Of a stretch of DNA of 64,000 nucleotides, positions 1 to 14,300 are shown piece after piece. The translations under genes and the position numbers were made by a program. The notes below the pieces were generated by a model, which worked only from the letters and a program-made list of their open reading frames with translations, searched no databases and was not told the origin of the DNA. The DNA is from Anisakis pegreffii. Lineage: Eukaryota; Nematoda; Chromadorea; Rhabditida; Anisakidae. The stretch lies in NCBI GenBank assembly GCA_035041965.1, contig JAPYMA010000865.1:123700-187699 (forward strand), written 5' to 3'. The number at the start of each line of letters is the position of its first letter. Positions within the stretch are counted from its first letter, which is position 1.

Positions 1-3000
1 GTTTATGTTTATGTGCTATCGAAAGCCTTTAAATTTGGTTAAGAAATATAACTCTCGGATTATATCGCGCCCCATTGCGCACTAATAACTAGAATTACGA
101 TACAATGCAAGGAACCAGCCGCATTTTGTTGGTTGTTCAATTAAAGAGATTATTTCTGAAGTGGTGTTTCTAAAGTTCCGTTCACTACCCTTCGCAGTCT
201 TGCTCATTGATTTTGCAATTTTTAAAATGCCTTTCAATGAGTTATTGCTTCTCTTTATCATTGTAGTTTTTTTTTCGGGAGTTCTCCAATCGCGACAATT
301 TTCTCAGCAAATAATGCAGTTTCATGCGCATTTTCTTTCAGCACTCTTCGTTCCAATAAAATTTTTTAGATGACTTTTCAATTGAGTATCAGTCAACTTA
401 CTCGTAGTTCACATCTTTCATTCTTATGCACGGAAATAACTATTAGTGCGATCATCTAAAATTTGGTTTGATTTCCACTATATGTACATCTTTATTTTCA
501 TATCCTTTTTTCTCAATCATTAAGCGTTCATATTTTCACATTGCACTGATCGCATCAGGTCTTCTCAGCCCCATCGTATCATCTCTGATAATTTAATTAG
601 AAGAAGTTGCTTTGTTGAAGATTGTTTGAAAGAATGAAAAACTGCTAAATTTGATGGATGGATGAGTCTAATACAACTGACGGCTTCAAATTTTAAAGTA
701 ATCCGTTTGGAAAACGATATAACCGACCATCCAAAAAAGCTCTCCATAGGCCAGTTAGTTAATCAAAGGGAATTAAAGCTGAATTGGTTTATGAATGAGA
801 CTGCTTATTACCGTTATTATTGATATTCTCGTTATCTGTTTTCCTTCTCTTAAAATAGTCTGTTTAGATGCATAAGTTGTGCTTTCCTCATGAAACATTT
901 TCTGAGCAGATGACTGGCATAAGAATCGGTTGAAGCGTGTCGTGTCGTAAATGATAAATCGTCCATGACAAATTGAGCATAAAGCCCCTGGCCGTTATGA
1001 ATGAAGGGATTATAGGGTGTTGTGTATTAATTTGATGTTTGAATTATCTTAAATCTGTTATTAGTTTGCATTCATGTGATCTGCTCGTGCTTCTGCTCAC
1101 TCTTATGACATTCGTTAAACCAAATATTGTTGTTTAGAATGCATACTAAAATAAAGTTATTCTTTCTCAATCGTTACACTATTAATTATTAGTTAGTCGT
1201 TAATAAGTCTCATTAGAAGCCATTCTAACATAATAGCGTTTTACTCGACACTAATCATAACTTACCTCACAAACCAAAACAATCATCCACTGATTATACT
1301 AATATAACTGTTTTGATTCCTGTTTCGTATTGCATTCTCCGTCATCTCATCCTAAACAAGTAATTATCGTATTGTTGGATTTATGCCGTAATATCCAAAG
1401 AGTTGTTGTGCTCGAAACATCTGAAAATATCCCGTGCTGAATGAGTGTTATATGAGACACGAATGGAAACTGATACAGTTTCTGTTGGGAGCGTTGATGT
1501 GTGGGTCGCATGAATAACATCGAAATGAATTCTTCGTTAGCAATGTGCGTTTGAATTTGATATTTTATTCGAAATCAATTAAAATATTAGTCAATTTGAA
1601 TCATTTGTAGTGATTATCCATAAACTACAGTATCACTATATATATATATCAGATTGTTGTTAAATATCAGACAGCAAATACTTGATTCGCGTTTAGATTG
1701 AATATTTCGACAGCTTTTTCGATAGACAGACGCGGAGGGTGATTGAGAAATAGCGAGATGCTGAGAGTTGCAGACAATGAGACGTAACGTAAACTTTAAT
1801 CCAGCCATACATAGGGGCGTATATAGCGTATAATAGCAATTTCCGGCTATTATTCATTGCAAAATGCAATTCGTTTATGAGTATATTCGGATGGATTGAT
1901 TATTCATTCTGTTTGCTCAACGCATGTAATCGACGTAAATAATAATGTTATTATTGGAGCGATAGACATAAAATTATGGTGTGCAAGAATGTGAGTAAAA
2001 TGAACGAGAAATAGAACGTTTAAATTCGGAATGATTACTGCAGTGCTCAATCATAATGGTTACGAATATGCGAAAAAGGGATTGGGTATTTGTTGTCCAT
2101 TTAGTTACTCACTGTTTTGACTGTTTAGCTGTTGTGTTCCCTCATTATGTACTTCAAAAAATGCACTGAATTCATTTCATTTCTAGTTCATCTGTGTAAA
2201 CAGTTGCAAGGATTTTGCTACTGAGGTGATATGTCGCTTAATTTCGAATAATAAATTTTGAATTGTTCTCAAAGCAGAGATTTCTTCATGTTCATTATGA
2301 TGTCCTTACTAATGACCGAAGTTTTCAGTGACTATCAATTAGCAGCACTTTCTTGCCTCTTTAAACAGTCAACTCGTGATTCGGTTTGTTTTTGCGGAAT
2401 TAGTCTCGGAGAACTTATCATTTCAGCTGATTGTTTTTACATATGAATAGAATGATTTTTTTTGCAATTCAGAGCATTTTAGTCCTAAGCTCTGGCAGCC
2501 ATTCTTCGCTCAACTTTTACGCAACTATACTGATTTCGAACATCCACACCTTAGCAATCAACTCATAAATATTTTCATTTTGGTGCTTTTAGCGAATCTC
2601 TTGGGTTACTCGATGGAACGCATTCCTGATCGATAAGTATCGATCAGTGATCACATTCTTTAAAAAAGAAGCACCAGTTATTTGATATTATTGTTGTGCG
2701 CATTCAGTAAAACATGTCACATCTTAAATCCTGATTTGCAACGAATGACTATATAAAGGATTAGGGTGAATTGATAAGGTTTGTCCTTCAGGAATGAAAT
2801 GAATTTGTTCATTGGTTGAACTAAATAAGTCACATCGAAGCGTAGAGGAATATCGTTTTATCGTTCTGATTGCACATAATTGTATGTATTAAAATGAGTA
2901 TAATAAGCCTCCATATATATTATGTCTTAACGATCACCAATCTGCAAATCCGATAATTTAGTCTAATTGAGGCATGATCATCATATGATTGTCTCATTTA

Positions 3001-3336
3001 TATTTCCCTGTTCTGTGTCCAATTTTGCAATCGTAAATCATAATCTCAATTCATTCTGTGCAACGCACAACCGTTTAGACTAACAATCTCCACCATCTCT
3101 TTCTCAAAAATCGCACGGCCACCAGCTCCTCATTAATATTCTTTATCTTGTACATTGGATTTTTTTGTTTCATTTTTTAAATTTAGTTACAGTGCTACTC
3201 AAAAGATCAGCCACCGTAGTAATAATTCTTCACACGTTGAAGGTATTTCACTCTCATTCAAACACGTCGCGTCAAAGGTTCTGCTCAAACTTCTTTTCGA
3301 AATGCACAAAGAAATTTCACTGATTCAAAATGAATC
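1..3336. other. Gene-free AT-rich stretch
   Basis: Open frames here are short (no more than about 70 codons) and I see no chain of exons with matching splice phases on either strand. I recognise no RNA gene. The only discrete structure noticed is a 22-bp palindrome at 2626-2647. Confidence 0.6.
2626..2647. repeat. Short perfect palindrome, 10-bp arms
   Basis: The arm CTGATCGATA is followed by a 2-base spacer (AG) and then its exact reverse complement. It could be a binding site for a dimeric DNA-binding protein or a chance hairpin. Nothing else around it suggests a role. Confidence 0.5.
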
Positions 3337-3598
3337 TTTGAGCCCGTTACCTGGACAATCTGCCTAAAGATGTTTTGCCTAAGGACAGTTTGTCTAAAGA
3401 CACATTGCCTAACGGACAGTTTGCCTAACGGACAGTTTGCCTATTTGGCGAAATATACATTGAAAAACTGTCCGTTAGGCAAACTATCTGGTAGGCGAAT
3501 TGTCCGTTAGGTGAACTGTCCATTAGGCAGCGTGTCTTCGGGAAAACTGTCCTTAGGCAAAACGTCTTTAGGCAGATTGTCCGGTCACGTTTGAGCCC
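3337..3598. mobile_element. Foldback (non-autonomous, MULE-like) DNA transposon with 9-bp target duplications
   Basis: The 9-mer TTTGAGCCC occurs directly repeated at 3337-3345 and 3590-3598. Between the copies, 3346-3589 is one imperfect inverted repeat. The left end reads GTTACCTGGACAATCTGCC, and the right end in reverse complement reads GTGACCGGACAATCTGCC. The match continues inwards for about 110 bp to a centre near 3460. Each arm is itself built of 15-16-bp units of the type GCCTAACGGACAGTTT. There is no coding capacity. A 9-bp target duplication is typical of Mutator-like elements and long internal inverted repeats of foldback elements, so I call it a MITE-sized, non-autonomous element. 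The superfamily is inference. Confidence 0.75.
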
Positions 3599-6500
3599 TT
3601 CAGCACTTTCAGTTTCCGTCATATGAAAATTCTGCTTGTTTTACAGTGAATTATCCACATACCACGTACTACTGAGGAAACCAGAATTTGTTCTGTTTTT
3701 ATTGAAGCTGACACCAGTCCAATGATCCGATTCAATAGTCAACTATATTTCTCTTCTAAACGGTACCGCATCGTTTACGCTTTTGTTAGCGAAGTAGAGA
3801 GTTGACGTTATTGAATTTTGTGAAAATACTTTCACGATTCCTAACGTTACGACGACATTCTCAATTAGAAAACATACACGTTAAGAAGGAAATTAAACAA
3901 GGTTGCTACGTTTGTTGGCAGTTTGTGACAGGGACGGATTACATATGGGTTAATTATAGTTGCTAATTATCAACTGAAAAAAGTTAGGTTGTTGAAAAGC
4001 GTGGAGGTGAATGCTCAAAAGTGAGCTGAGAATGAAAGATGAGAATGGTCTTTTCGATGATTGCGGATGGCCAGCAGTAAGACGAAATTGAATCGAGTTG
4101 CTCAGCAGAATGCAAGTCCTGTTGGACGATAAAGTTGAGTGCTTTATTTTAAAGACTGTCGAGTGCTTTATCAACGCGAACTTTATTGTGTTTGATGTCA
4201 TTGATGATAAGTTTAAACAAACAACAAAATACTTTTTAAAACCATTTACTCGATTGTAACTTCATCTCATAAAACAGTTCTTTTGTTGTATTTACAATTA
4301 TATTTCGTTGTCTTCTTCAGGTCTCTACTAAGTTGTTGATAACACTTTATCTCCAACATTTACAATGTGTTGAGCGTTTTTTTTTCAGATGATTGTGAAT
4401 CGTTTGTGCAGAAAGTTATCATGGTCACATACTGTTATCAGATGATCTCTGATCGTTTAGTTATCTACTTTTTAGTGCCCTCTTTTCTTGCGTGATTTGC
4501 GTTGATTAAGATTCTTCATTAGCCATTCATCATTTGCAACGCAAACTTGGACCGTGGTGTTTCAGCAAACTGAGATTCATTTCGTTGCGTTTTATGAAAT
4601 TTGGATCAATTCAACTTCTCCAAATGTCAATAGCATAACAATTGCATCAATATTGACTCAATGTAAAACCTTTTGAAGTTTTTGCAAAAAACCTAGCAAA
4701 GGAATATGCGACCCCAACAATTACAAAAATGAGTGCTGCTTTTGGAGGTGTTGAAGGTGATGAATTTTTCAAATTTGCAGAATATTTTCAACTCTGATCA
4801 GATCCTCAACATTTTTCATATCTCCCTGACCTAGTGCTATTCCGAGAATATATGCGTGTACGAATAATATCGACAGATCAAGGATACGGTAACATTTCGA
4901 GTTGAGAGAATTACAAAAATTGGATGATTTAGTAATTTTCGAATTCACCAAAGAATGTTGTGGAGTTCACAAACGCCATCATAAAAATGTATCCATGCAA
5001 GAAAATGTATTTATCTGACGATGAGTCACCTTTATGTTGTATTTGGAGAGTATGCTGGATAGCCCTGTTGACCTCTGCAACTGAACCCATAACAAATTCA
5101 ACAGTTATAAAACATCAAGTTGAAGTCATCACAAACATTAATCCAATTTGTCATCATTCATTATCATTTGATACATACTTTCATTTCCCTAGTGATCATT
5201 GCACTTGCTTATCATATCAGAGCGTTTAAATACGATTAGTGAATAATTTATTATGATAAAGCAATGACTGCGTACATGGAAAGTATTGGAAATATGTGAA
5301 GAAAGTGGTTGTTTGGACAAATGAAGGACAGTCAACTGGATAGTTAAGCAGAATGAGAGAGAACGTGAAAGTTGACAAGAGTGATAAAGAAGTGGTAGCT
5401 GTATTGTGAGGTGATTAGTCTTTGAAAACAATTCAATAAAGCTGGTACCATAAGCTATAAATGAGTTTAATGCGATTATGATTATTTGCGTATAACAAAT
5501 GCTTAAATGATCAAAACGTAATCATTGTGCAATGCTTTTTTTTGAAGAAAATTTCGAAAGATGATTCTTTGATTTTTGCCTTCTCTCATAACAAACTTTC
5601 TGATCCATTTCATCACGGTTTCAAAACGTTATCTTCTTGGAATCTAATCAGTGGCAACACAGTTCGCTGAAGAGTGTGACAAGATGATTTGAATTTGCTT
5701 TGCATTGCTCTCACCACTCTTCTATGCGTTCATGTGTTCTTCTTCTCTTCGATCAAGTAACGTTCCTGTCATATGAATGAGTTCAGTTAAATGACTTTAT
5801 CATCTACCTCTGCTTCGCATCACTGATTCATTTAATGCTAACAGCAAGAAAACGAGTCCATCAGCTTCCACATTCTCCTCATTCAGTTTTGGCCATCACG
5901 GTCGAGCTCTCAGAATCGTCCTTCTCGGTTTTAGCGTTTCAAGTCTCCAAGCAAACCCACCCAGGTAACCAGTTTCGAGTCAGTGGGTGGAAGATTTCGA
6001 TATGGCCATTAAGTGGTGAGCGACAGTAATTGAACTATCATCGCAAAATCCGTGGTAGTACAGCCGACACATTCATGGACTGCATAATTGAGAATGCTGG
6101 CTAGTTCGTTTGATAACTGAAAGAATTGGTAGCTGTATTGTAAGGTGACTGTGTAACCGAAAGAAGCGGTAGCTGTATTGTATAACTGACAATGAGTTAT
6201 TATTATATCATAATAGCTGTACGATAGAACATAACACTCTCGTATGTGATGTAATCCACGTCAGTTCATGTTACGAAACTTTATTAGTGACAGAGTGAAC
6301 GCAGGAATTGTTTGGTCAATTACTCATGTTTCAAGATCAAATTGTATTCCTCTTTTAATGTGTTTCTTACTTTAAAGAGGGATTAAATACGTTTGATGAT
6401 TCCTTGTGGTTGTTAAGATGATGCGAGTTAATCAAGTCTGTTAAATGACTTTAACAATATAGCAATATAGTACAAGTATCAACATCACAACTTCATAAAT

Positions 6501-8171
6501 CACTTTATTAGTCTTTACGGTGATTTTCCCCCATTTTATTATCAACATTCATCTTGCTGATTTATTGATAACTGTTAAGTAAGCAACAGCAAGATCATAT
6601 CGCAAATGCTACAACAATATAGAAGCAGTGCGTTTATGCGCACAAATCGAGTTCATCGGAGCAAAATAGCGGAATTAGTTAATTAATAAATCTGCCGACT
6701 GGCTTTGAGTAAGTTTTTGTGCATGTGTCTTCAGTTATGCGACCGTTCACGAAGAATCAAGCCATTCTAAGCAGTGGAAGGCTGTTTCTTTCAATGTTCC
6801 AATATGAGACTATTCATCAACATCTTGTTTGTGTTTCTTTGATATTGCGAGCTCTTCTCCAAATTAATATGTTTACTTTTCCTCCAACAATTTATTATCG
6901 TTCATTCGATGTGTGAATTTTTCTATTTAGTCATAGTATTTCAACACACTCTATTTACATTATTTCTCTCTTACGGCTCTCTAGCCGAGCTATTTATACA
7001 TATTAGATGGCATCAAAGTAATAAATCTAATCAAGGATTACAATAAAAACGACAAATGTAATTATTTGTGAATGTCATCTGATTAATATGTAGTATATTC
7101 AGAAATTATTTGTTATTGCAATTGCTTCATGACAAGCGAGTTGTTAATAGCGATAGTAATTTGTTTTTCGTTGATTTAATTCGTATTCATTAATATTTCT
7201 CATGAATAATTTCAATTTAGATCTATCAAAAGTGCTTCCATCTAGCGTTAATTAACTATTCCCAAACACCTTTCAATTAATGTACCATAGCTACTGCCGT
7301 ATCCTTGTAAATGGTGCTACGCATTCAAGTATATTCTCTCATTACATAATCTTATTCCTTATCGCATTTATCATCGAATCTTCAGGTTCTAATGACACTG
7401 CCTCATTAGTGCATCAATGGTTGTTTGTTCAAATTAACATTACTGATACTATCTGGCCACACATCGCCGGTCTATATTTTCTGGTTATGTGTGATACATT
7501 TTGCTCTGAATATTTCTGATTCATTCCAGCAGTCAGTGTTCTGCATTCTGATATGTTCTCATTGATTAAGGCTATTTCTTCGGATTCATTTAGGTTGGTC
7601 GGTGGGGTGAGGATGAAAGTTGACTCCGTTTAAAGAAATGCCATCATTTTCGAGCAGTTGTCAGAGATACACTTGTGCTCGAGACTTTCCTCTTATATGG
7701 TGACCATTTAGCGAAAGTGATATTTGTTTGGCTTAGATTCACTTGAAGAAAAATCAAAATTTACCCACAATCACTTAATAATTCTTAATTTCACGAAGCA
7801 CAAAATTCATGCATAAATGAGCCCATTTAAACAAATAACTCTTCTCACAGCTCATTTATTGAAAAATCCATTTCATTGGTAAAATTTCCCTCCCGCTTCA
7901 GTTTTTTCTGTCATGCATTCAAACCGTCTCAGCTCATTTTGTGCAGCTGAGACGAATTTACTCCCCACAGTTACGTTTCGTTGGGAAAACTTCATCCATG
8001 AGAAATCAGGATGACATGCAGTTCGCTATCTCATTCAAATTTGTTCGTTGATGCCAGATGGCATTTGTTAGAATCTAAATGAATTGAAAATTGGTTAAGT
8101 GTAATCGTTACCTGTATTTATTAATACTACTGTGATGCACACTACGTGATTGCTAACACGATGAAAATATG
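3599..8171. other. Gene-free stretch with minor repeats
   Basis: I see no convincing gene. Open frames are short and carry no recognisable domain. A motif of about 30 bp (AAAGAAGTGGTAGCTGTATT and variants) occurs three times, at 5386-5415, 6120-6150 and 6159-6188, the last two nearly in tandem. Confidence 0.55.
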
Positions 8172-8282
8172 TAATAATAATAATAATAATAATTAATAAT
8201 AATAATGATAATAACAATGATAATAATGATAATGATAATAATAATGATAATAATAATAATGATAATAATAATGATAATAATG

Positions 8283-8313
<31 letters not shown>
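8172..8313. repeat. TAA/TGATAA microsatellite
   Basis: About 140 bp of near-continuous TAA units with interspersed TGA units (read on +). On the minus strand this gives a spurious leucine/serine-rich open frame. Confidence 0.95.
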
Positions 8314-8315
<2 letters not shown>

Positions 8316-11300
8316 GTGGCATGAAGTCTTGATATATGTGAGTAACGTATAGCAGTTGTTACTTTTTATGCCATCCTTTAATTACTAACTCAATTATGAT
8401 TATAAAAAGTGCATTGTGTGCTCATTATTGTTGCTATGTGAAACGGAAAACGTTCATTAAGCGTTTCAGTTTTATACCTTTGCCATTGATAATATTTCTG
8501 CTTATTACTCCTCATGAAGCTGCCCACTTCTTTTCTGCTGATTTTTGCTCATCATTCAGCCTGTTCTCCAATTTTTACTCTTCCCATTTGGGGCTCACTT
8601 CTTCTCGAAAATCCTCTACCGCATTTTAGCATGCTACAAGGACGTCTTCTTATGAAATATCTCAATGCAAGTTTCAGTGATACGATGCGATATATCTTAC
8701 AAATTATCGCTCTTCTGTGGGTTTTGGTTCTGTGATCAAGTGTGCTCGTTTTCATGTCCATAATATACACTGATATAAACTTCTTATTGAAGTCATCGGA
8801 AAAGTTAAGCATATTGAGTAACGAATGTCTTATTCGTTCTCTCATTGAAAGTTTCATAAGTAATTGAAGCGCAAATTACAGTGATATCCAGGTTTGTATC
8901 ACCATTTGTTTTTATTGAAAATGTTAACTGTCAGTGAATATTCACGGCATTGTCACTCGATTGATTGCTCTGCTAAACAAGCTTGAAACGTGCGTTAGTG
9001 GAACACCTTTTCCACACGCATTTAACAAATTCAGTGTAGCAATCTTGTGGCGTTGTTGAATTCGTTACATTTCTGAGCAGTTCATTTGAGAACTAACGTT
9101 AATATGACCGCATCAATTGGGAATTGTTTGCTTAACATTGCTCATATTTGAATATTCTGAACCTTTTAGAGTGAGGAACAGATTAGACGGCGTCAGTGTC
9201 ATTATGTGGTTGGGAAACATTGAGGTGACAGATAATGAATCCACTTTCCAATATCACTGATCGTCGATAAATTTTATAAGCATAATAGAAAATTCCAACC
9301 TGCACTTGAGCGTTTAATTGAAACTAAACTCATATTCTTTCGTTAGGTGATGAGAGTGCACTGAGCACTGATCAGAATGTTACCTAGATGATGTGTTATG
9401 ATGATATTTGCTATCGGAATTGTAACTTTTGCTTCATGAAAGTTATCAAATGTGTCATAAAAGCAATTAATATATCAGTGAGTGAATATTTGCTCGTAAA
9501 TGAACGCAACAATTAGTGTTATCACTTTACAGCTGTTAGCATTGATAATTTTTTACCGCTAACATATTCACTTGAATCATCCATAAAGATTACGACCGCC
9601 GCAATTCATTTCACTGATAAAATGGAATTAATTTGATAAATATAAAGCTCTCTGAGTTGATCTTTTTTTTAAATAAGTGATCATTTCTATTATCAGTGGT
9701 AAAATGTCCGCTCTTCGGCAGGAACAATTGATTGATCAAACTCAGTAAGATGTTCAATCTGTTCGACTCCAAATTTTCAGTGTCGCCTGTTCCCTAGGAG
9801 CGGATCGAAGTGTGCATTCAGGATGTTGAATGGATGGTATCAAAATTTTAACGCAGTTCGGATTATGAAATGATTGGAAACGAATGAATTTCATAAATGA
9901 AACCGCATGCAAGCCAATCTGACATTAATCGTTATTTGTGTACATACTGAGTGACATTTTGCGCGAATCCAGAATTTGATGAAGGTATCAGTCAGTGAAT
10001 CGTTATGTCCAGTGTTGTTGTTGAATAATTTAGAATCAATCGGCGAGATGAGATCTCAGCTGATTGCGAGAATTGAGAAATGAAAAATGATTCAGTTTTC
10101 AGTTAGTGATGAAATATTAGTTACCAATTCATAAATGTGATTGCTGTTGCAATAATGAATGGTGGCAGCATGAAAGACCATTTTACAATTATCCAACCAA
10201 ATATAATTGAAGCTGTCCTTCATTCACTTTACAAAATCTTTATTCCTGACACTCATAATGACAGTTTGCTTTCAGTTCACCATTAATCGTTGTTTATTAA
10301 GATTATTTCGCAGGTAATATTCTGTGCCTTCATGGAGAGTTGTTCTGATGGAGAAGAAAGGTCATTTTTAGACGACCATTTGTATCATCAGGGAATCGTG
10401 TTGACAATCATTGTTTCAATAGCAGATTCAATCGGTGGGAAATTTTCTCTTCTCGAACGATAGTTGATAGTAGAAAAAGTATTGCTCGATGATTATCGAG
10501 AATTCATCAGAAGCGTGGAAAGCATGCAATGCTGATCAGAAAGCATCGTTGAGGACTGTTCTTCTGGTGATCATTGGTGTTCACATTCAGCAATAACTGT
10601 TCGCTGAACTTGTTTTCGGCCCCGTCGCATCGCCATTCATTCATAAAGCTCATCCGAAACTGTCTCCATCAAAATCACACCGAATTTATTTTAGCTGCAA
10701 AGCGTTTTGCTCACTATTCTTGAAATGCCATCGCGAAACCGATTGTTCATCTGGACATCGATAGCCAAAATCTTGTTTGTAGGAATCTACAGCTTCATAC
10801 ACATTTGCCTCTTTCTGCATGCTTTTCGTAAGCTTCGAACGAAACTTTGCGAGCTTCTTAATGGTTGACCCATCGGCTCAGATGACATATTTTTATTTGC
10901 ATCAGTCTTATCGTTAGTCCGCAATGACGAAGCTTTTTAATGGTTTGTTGATCTCTGTATGGATGTTACTTTTGAGTGTCGCAAACTGTTTTTGGTAATG
11001 GATGCGGTGATTTTAGCATAGTTGCTGGCGTGAGAAACGGTATGAACGGTTGAGAAAATCATTTATTTAAATCACCGAAAAATCGCTTATGTGTATCTTT
11101 TTCAAAACTTCTGCATGTGCCATTCATTGAACACTTGACTATGGCTTGTCGTTACAGTCCCGTCTCACCGTATGCGTTGCTCCAGTAAGCTTTTCAGAGG
11201 CTATCATATTCGATCTCATTCAAACGGCTCTCAACTTATGCTTTTTTCCTCTACTCCCTCTGTGCCCTAGTGCTGTTCTTTACTTTAATTCGCTAAGAAT

Positions 11301-14300
11301 TTCAGTTCTTCTATGATGGTCGAGCTGTTCATCGCCGAACCTGCAAGAATCTGCTTAAGCGATTCATTATTGATACTCTGTAATGGAACTACAATCTGCA
11401 GTTCATTCAGCTCACGGAGAGGTCATTGCTAATGATAGGGGGAAATGTTGACTTGGGTTTCTTAAGTCAAGCAACATATTTCTTCTTCCTATATTCATGA
11501 TCGCATTGACTCTTCATTCCGAGAGTACAAAGCGACATTAACTGTTCTCGAATATGCTCTATCAGAATATGATAATATCCGTTTCTGCGTGATAGTATAG
11601 AGATGAGAAATGATCGAAGTAATGCAATGAATAATAACTTGATGAACAGCATGAAGAGAGTATTATGACTCCATAAAGAAGGTCGTTAAGTAACTGATGT
11701 ATTAATGATATCTATTTGTGAAACAAATTTGCTTTCGTGTAACATTTTCTGATGTGGTACTGATAGATATTGGCTTATGTATATTCACACATAACAACCA
11801 GCTATCACTCACAAACGTATTGTCATTTATAAACAACTGAAAAAGCATTTTTATTGTTGTTCATTCAGCACCTCAATGAGCTTATACCAATTAAACAAGC
11901 AATATCCAGTGATATCTAACTGCAGTCAGCAGTCATACACATGCATCTCTCTTCTTATATACTAATCAGTTATGTATGAAAGTGCTCCGTGCCAATTAAG
12001 CCCTAATTGTGCATCATCCAATTGCTCAATACATTAACCGTTGATGATATGCATGCGAATTCACTAAGCAACACCACTTACATCTTTCATTTCATTCTTT
12101 GTCTTTTTCAGCGAGCCATTCAACCACTCGATTTGCTCTTCATTTTATCAACTAACAAGTTTACTGCTATAAGTGATTCCATTCTTTTATCATCACTGTA
12201 CCTTTGTATGTTCGTTCACAAAGTTTGCACTTTCTGGAGTGGTTCAGCATGCTGCTGATTTGACCAGTCACACTTCATGATCTTATAGATCATTCTGATC
12301 GACCTTTTTTGAACTTAAAATGTTACCGAATTGGACGCAATGGCACCCTAAACAGCCGTGCACAGTACATTGCTAAACCTTCAGCAATGTTTCATCACCT
12401 TGAGTAGAAACGCATTCAGCCATTCCCGTTTTATTTCATATGAATGCGTCGTAAACATATTGAACCGTCCTGTCTGCTCTCGAATGTCGCGTTAATTTAC
12501 GTTGTTGATGCAATATTTAATTACAGATTAACTGAACTCAATTCTATCTTCGTCAAAAATCACTTTCCATGAGTTTGATTTGCTCTTACTAATCAGTGTT
12601 TAAGAACGGAATTTTATAGTAATCTAGAGAGAAGATAATCAAATATGTGTGTGTATGTTATGGTTAAAATAGCTCTTTAGTAATAGAATTGCTATGTCAC
12701 TTTGATTCCTGAACAATGCAGGATATTGTTAAATGTGATTGCTTAGGTCATGATTGAACTCTTCTCATTGTTCATTCTTTATGCAAAAACAACCGTTCAT
12801 TTAGGGATGCGCTTCCGTAGATTATGTCCACATCTATGTGCTCCTAACTTTTCATCTCACACAAGATCGTATGTATCGAGTGTAGGAAATAGGTGTGCAG
12901 TCCAAACGGCGAATCTAATCGCGCAATGGAAAATGGTATTTTGCTGCGAAGGCAACTGGTTTTGATCTACTCTTGGATCGAGTTGTTATGGATCAGTACG
13001 TGCAATCAGTTGTTATTCTCAAGGAAGTATTCGTACAAATAGCAAGTGAAATCAGATAATTACTTTTGGTTTCTCACCCTTCACGAGCTATTCAAGTAGT
13101 TAATTAATTAGCGATCGCTATTGCTCAATTTTTTCGTTCATAGAAATCTGGTATTCTCATATGGATTCATTAGTTCCGTTCACAGAATCAGTGAATCATG
13201 TCCTTTTCTGTGATCATGTCTCTGTTCTTTACGTTCTATGCATTCCCTCGGGTCATACTCGTTGATGATCGTTTTTGTACAATTTTCAAAACTTATGAAG
13301 TAATTCAAAAAAAAACGTTGAATTAAACTGCTGCATTCACTTATACATATATGTATCTTATTTGCTAAATCCTGTGCATCAGATAACGCAATGGATACCT
13401 GATATCATTAACTAAATTAATCATTCCGTGAAGCTTTCAGTATAGATGACCGTCGTAACGTTCTCGATGATGTTTACACATATGATAATAATCGTTATTA
13501 ATTCGCGTCGAATGGTTGTCATAGAGCAGTTGAAAGCATATTTAGTAATAATTATAATTATCTTGGTCGTAATAATAATAATTGTAATAATGATATTAAT
13601 ATTGGTTATAATAGTGAGTGAATGTAATTAATGATGAGTAAATAAGCGTAGAATGTTATATGCGGCAGTGTATGGTCTTTGATAGGTTCAATGGTTATTA
13701 GAGGGGTAAACGCTTGAGATAATTAGGGCGTTTTCTGTAGAAACCGATGGGGCATTGAAATATAAAGGGAGGATAATGAGGGAGAAGCGAATAATCTCGA
13801 TGGCGGTCGGTGCAAGCTTAATGCTTGGGCGGAGCGTGGACGAGGCACGCTCTCCGAGAAATAATCGGAAAGGAGACCAAACAGCATCAGCATCAATAAG
13901 GTGTTGCAATTGGGAAAGCAGTGCTGAAGATAATTAATATCAATTAGTCGTTACCGAGATACAGCGAGATGAGGTACAATTCGTCATCCAGATTATTATT
14001 GTTATCGCCTCAGTGCAACACTCTGATACTTTACATCAGAATGTTTGAACATTAACACAACTCGTCATTGCTACTCACAAGCACTTATCACTCCATGAAC
14101 CGTATAACTCGCTTTTTGTATGATCGTACTTTTAACAGTCCTTTTAACAGCTGTCGCGAGTTCGACAATGGTCACATTAATGCGTGATGAAATCAAGCGA
14201 TTAGATTTCGATTCGTCATTATGGTCATCAAAGTTGCATGTGCTCGATGAGATGACCAGTGACCTCAATCGTTCGCTTCTCTCTTCAATGTTATTTCATT

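Noticed and set aside
3361..3580. Regularly spaced short repeats resembling a CRISPR array
   Set aside because: Units are only 15-16 bp without unique spacers, half are inverted, and the whole is bounded by a target duplication in a nematode genome. It is a foldback transposon.
8095..8322. Minus-strand leucine/serine-rich 75-codon frame
   Set aside because: Produced entirely by the TAA/TGATAA microsatellite.
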